This document shows, piece by piece, positions 60,701 to 64,000 of a stretch of DNA of 64,000 nucleotides (its first letter is position 1; every line of letters begins with the position of its first letter). Below the pieces are notes generated by a model, which was given only the letters and a program-made list of their open reading frames with translations, had not been told where the DNA came from and did not search any database. The stretch is from Cryptomeria japonica. Taxonomy: Eukaryota; Streptophyta; Pinopsida; Cupressales; Cupressaceae. Location of the stretch: NCBI RefSeq assembly GCF_030272615.1, contig NC_081410.1, positions 506,997,942 through 507,061,941 on the forward strand, written 5' to 3'. Both the position numbers and the translations under genes were made by a program.

Positions 60701-61908
60701 CTTACCATCCAATGATATAGTTCCTTTTCCCTTGATCATACATGCTTTGTCATCTCCAAATCTAACTAGACCATCATCAAATTCTTGCAAAGATAGAAAC
60801 TTCCCTTTATCTCCAGTCATATGACGTGAACATCCACTATCAATTACACATTCATCCTTATCTTCAATTTTAGCAACAAGTGCCTTCTCTTTAGGTACAT
60901 TCTCTGCCAGTGTCAGAAAATCTTCCTTGATAGCTTCCTGATCTTCTATCTTTGTTTTTCGTATACTTATACTTGTTCTGATATCCAGGGTTAGACTTAA
61001 AAGATCTTCTATCTCTCACTTCAAATCTTGAATTCCTTTCAGGACTAACTTATTACATGCAAAACATTTAAAAGGTGTTTTTCCTTCATACTTACTTCCT
61101 ATCGGTCCTTTAGGTACTCTTCTAGCAAATAGGGCTTCAAGTTGCTTAAATTATTCATCTTCTCTCTTCATATCATCCAATTCCTTTGCATATAAATCTT
61201 TCCAATCTTGTTTGCCAGATGATGATGCAGATGCATGAAAAGAAGGTTCAGTCTTCATAGCTCCAGAGGGTCCGAATTCTTCAAGCTCAAAAGTAGATAA
61301 TTTCCCAACCAAGGTATCTCTATTGTATTCTCCATTGTTCTCAAATCATTAATTGTAGTAGCGTTCATCTTGTAAGCTAGTGGTAAAGCTCTCAAAACTT
61401 TAGAAACAATTTCATCTTCACTCAGAGTTCCACCACAACATTGAATTCCCATAACAATCTCATTTATCCTTTCCATGAATGTAGTAATCCTTTCATCTTC
61501 TTCCATCTTTAGGTTTTCATATCTCACCCAGTAACCATCAAGTTTAACAATCTTCACAATAGGGTCACCTTCATTAGGAGTCTTCAACTTGTCTCATATA
61601 GCCTTTGCAGATGATTTGTCAGTTAGTCCCATTATTTGTTGATCGGAAAGTGCGCACAAGAGGGCTTCTCTTTCTCTACAATCATTCTCAAGCTCCTTAT
61701 CAAGGTTTTCAGAAGAAGGATTGCCAAATGTCGGATTATAAGGTGTAACACCAATCTGTGTTATCTCCCAAATCTCCTTACCAAGACATATCAGATGAGT
61801 CTCCATATGAATCTTCCATACTCTATAATTTATTCCATCAAGCCTAGGAATATCTCTTCGAAAGATAGTTCCAGATGAACTAGATGAAATTAAACTTTTA
61901 GTCACCAT
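57799..61908 (-). pseudogene. Copia-3 gag-pol polyprotein, decayed
   Basis: It starts MVTKSLISSSSSG at 61908. The gag contains METHLICLGKEIWEIT and GIQCCGGTLSEDEIVSKVLR. The knuckle is damaged: CFACNKL runs straight into VLKG, losing the H and last C (~61065). The protease/GAG-pre part (60820-60200) is one frame over: CSRHMTGDKGKFLSLQEF, LSHKRLCHVNFDC. Integrase: PQQNGVVERKN (~59985). RT: QMNVKCVFLNGELGEEVY (59010), catalytic FVDDITFGG (~58740; I is the usual residue after DDI). RNase H (58325-57799): HCDKSVGIDISKNLVFH. Most of it is in one frame, with several stops (for example near 59258 and 58385). Confidence 0.92.
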
Positions 61909-61951
61909 AGGATCTTCCTCAAGCGGTTAAGATTTATGCAGAGAGGACCAG

Positions 61952-61966
61952 GGCTCTGATACCAAT
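61952..61966 (-). other. Copia-3 primer-binding site
   Basis: On the minus strand it reads ATTGGTATCAGAGCC, directly next to the 5' LTR; complement of initiator-Met tRNA 3' end. Confidence 0.9.
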
Positions 61967-63199
61967 TGTTAGACATTTCAAGTAACCAAAAGACAACTGA
62001 GAGTGGGGAGTGAATTAGCTGTTAGCATATTACCAAAACCTTAACAAATTTAAACTTTAATATCAGAACCCAAAAGATCAATACTAGAATGCATTAGCCA
62101 AATACCAAAATAGCAGATAAACCAATTAAGCATAAGCAATAATCAAAGAATAAATACCATCCACATGACACCAAGATTTATATGTGGAAAACTTGGTAAA
62201 GGGAAAAACCATGGTGTGAAGCCTACCCACAGTTAGATAATACTTCTATAGTAAGTATGTGAATTACAATTGAGGGGCCTACACTTGTAGGAACGCCAAT
62301 AGCCTTGAGTGCACTGCTCATCACAAAAGGAGTCTCACTGACTACATAGAAATCCAGACTACAATCTAGAGAAATGAATGAACTACAAAGATGGCATCTC
62401 CTATGCCTGAATATAGTTCTGGTTAAGATCAATACTAAAGGAATAAATCCTCTTACATAAACCCAACTCGATTACCAATGATTGACTAAATCCCCTTCCT
62501 GAATGATTATCTCATTATTTTCTCCTTACATATCCATATCCCATTCCATGATGATCTACAATGAGATCTTACATCATATATATACAAACCTTCGACCATA
62601 AACAATCAGGTCGGCCACCAGACAATAAAATAATTACATAATTAAAAAACATGCTATCCTAAGACCAAACAAATAATATCCAACCCATAAGACATCCCAG
62701 AAACACATCGAGAGGTCCAATCCGCACGTTACATTAATTTGGTCCATAGCCTAGATACATCGGGACCTAATTTAGGTCCACACATGCTAAAGCAATAATC
62801 CCTATCAACCAAGTCTTGAACATGATCACTATCAGCATCCTAAAACTTCACCAGAAGCCACACCAACACATTCTATGAAATTCATCAAAGATCTTCATCA
62901 AATCTATGCTGGTGAAACCCTTGTCGGAACCACAAACCAAGCTTCCAAGAAAACATGATAGCATCTGATCACTAGAACAAAACCAACCGACTGAACATGA
63001 ACATGAGTATCATGAATAAGCCAATTCGATACCCCAAACATACCAGAGTAGACCGGATCATGTTGGATCTAGTCTAACCAGAAACCAAACAACCTACCAG
63101 GACCAGAAAGGTGTTGGTAAAGCATCCCAAATAGCTAGTGTTGACATTAATGACAAAAAATCAGTGCAACACATAATCAATTCCTCCAAATGGCCAACA
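61967..63199 (-). repeat. Copia-3 5' LTR
   Basis: It is 1,233 bp, starts (plus) TGTTAGACATTTCAAGTAAC and ends ATGGCCAACA. It is the fuller of the two copies. Confidence 0.9.
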
Positions 63200-63204
63200 C
63201 ATAT

Positions 63205-64000
63205 ATAATATATTCTATAGTTGGAGCTATATAGATTGGGGAAAATATTATGTATTGTAGTTGTGCGCAACCGTGAATGACCGACTCTACAAATATTGTC
63301 TATGAATTCTTAGCTTCCTCTGAGTTATGCTTTAAATATGATTTGAGATTTGGTTTCTATTATATCCTTGTTATTGTTGGAGGAGTTGAAAATTTGTTTA
63401 TTCTCTGTAGTGTTGTGTGTTCTAGCTCAATGTTGTGTCGACCATTTCTAAGAAATCTTTTATTATGGTTTATGGTTTATTCTTTTGTTTATATAGTTTG
63501 TTTCATATGATCTGGGCATCTCTTTTGAGCTTTTATTTATAAATTTTCAATACTTGACTGATTTATTTTATTTCTATAATTTTTTTTTTTGTCTGAGTTT
63601 TGTGGACAAATGCGCTAAAAGAATATATGTGTTATTTCCCTTGTCATATGAGCTATTTCATTAAGTATATTCATTTTTTTACCTATCAAATGCACTGTTT
63701 TGTTTCTCATATGCATTGTAGAATGATTCAAAAGCACTTAAACCTTATGTATGCACTATAACATTATGTATATGCATTGAATCCCTAGGTAAAAGTGTTG
63801 CAGGATTCTACAATTGCACTTTTAAACATTTTAAATGCACTTAAAAATTATGTAAATGCGCGATTACAGTTGTTTTCAATGTTTTGACCATTTTTCTAAA
63901 TTTTTGAGTATTAGTCTGGGTTTTTCCAATTTCTCAGTTGATCATGTAGTCTATCTAGAGGTTGTGTTGTGCTTTTAAATTCTTTAGGATGTCTGGAGTA
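63205..64000. other. AT-rich region, no gene seen
   Basis: The open frame at 63277-63510 is hydrophobic and shows no recognisable motif. Strings such as AAATGCACTTAAA recur loosely at 63690-63860. Nothing else is supported. Confidence 0.45.

Larger units (their letters stand above)
56509..63199 (-). mobile_element. Copia-3, complete Ty1/Copia element, decayed
   Basis: This is 6,691 bp in minus orientation, flanked by CGTAT (56504-56508) and CATAT (63200-63204), a target duplication with one transition. It has a primer site (61952-61966), a polypurine tract (57436-57445) and a gag-pol like that of Copia-1. The two LTRs differ in length by ~300 bp because the 3' LTR lost an internal segment. 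Confidence 0.9.

Overview
This looks like a stretch of a large, repeat-rich plant nuclear genome. The signs are plant-type Copia elements with a tRNA-iMet primer site, Gypsy-like elements, an L1-type LINE with a C-terminal RNase H domain, tRNA-derived SINEs, long satellite and (GA)n tracts, and old intron-containing genes full of nonsense codons. The accumulation of old, decayed LTR elements suggests a gymnosperm, but that is inference. I saw no intact host gene, no structural RNA gene and nothing prokaryotic. Strand is given relative to the window.

Layout. 1-6670: a Gypsy-like element that carries gag and protease but no reverse transcriptase. 6686-8265: a TCAAAGTTG minisatellite, a ~359-bp satellite and a ~51-bp tandem repeat. 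8400-18154 (minus): decayed gene A, of a family I cannot name, split by Copia-1 (8513-15448; target duplication GTATC). 18155-30900: a composite satellite locus of GA tracts and a TATGACCCC-type array, interrupted by Copia-2 (20238-28937; duplication CCCTT) and by a small aberrant Copia insertion (29349-30153; duplication CATAT). 30905-36141: a SINE-like piece, a probable solo LTR and a Gypsy gag fragment. 36142-42260: a LINE with a 13-bp target duplication, followed by a SINE (42334-42466). 42866-44783 (plus): gene C, a decayed six-exon gene whose splice phases fit at most junctions. 45214-46925: a ~360-bp satellite related to the one at 6892. 47621-49494: truncated Copia-4, which abuts gene B (49495-50785, minus), a diverged paralogue of gene A. 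51103-54090: a GA tract, the main TATGACCCC array and CT/TA microsatellites. 54091-56508: AT-rich DNA with a SINE-like piece. 56509-63199: Copia-3. 63205-64000: AT-rich DNA with nothing recognised.

How the parts relate. Copia-1, -3, -4 and the small insertion share related gag proteins and related LTR ends, so they belong to one lineage. Copia-2 is larger, with a long multi-knuckle gag, and belongs to another. Genes A and B share blocks of sequence along their N-terminal halves, and both are interrupted by same-orientation Copia insertions. For gene A the reading frame can be followed out of one side of the insertion and into the other. For two insertions in the TATGACCCC array the empty site restores the array motif. 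The strongest candidates for something undescribed are the gene A/B family, gene C, the insertion that starts at the primer-binding site instead of an LTR, and the two related ~360-bp satellite arrays.
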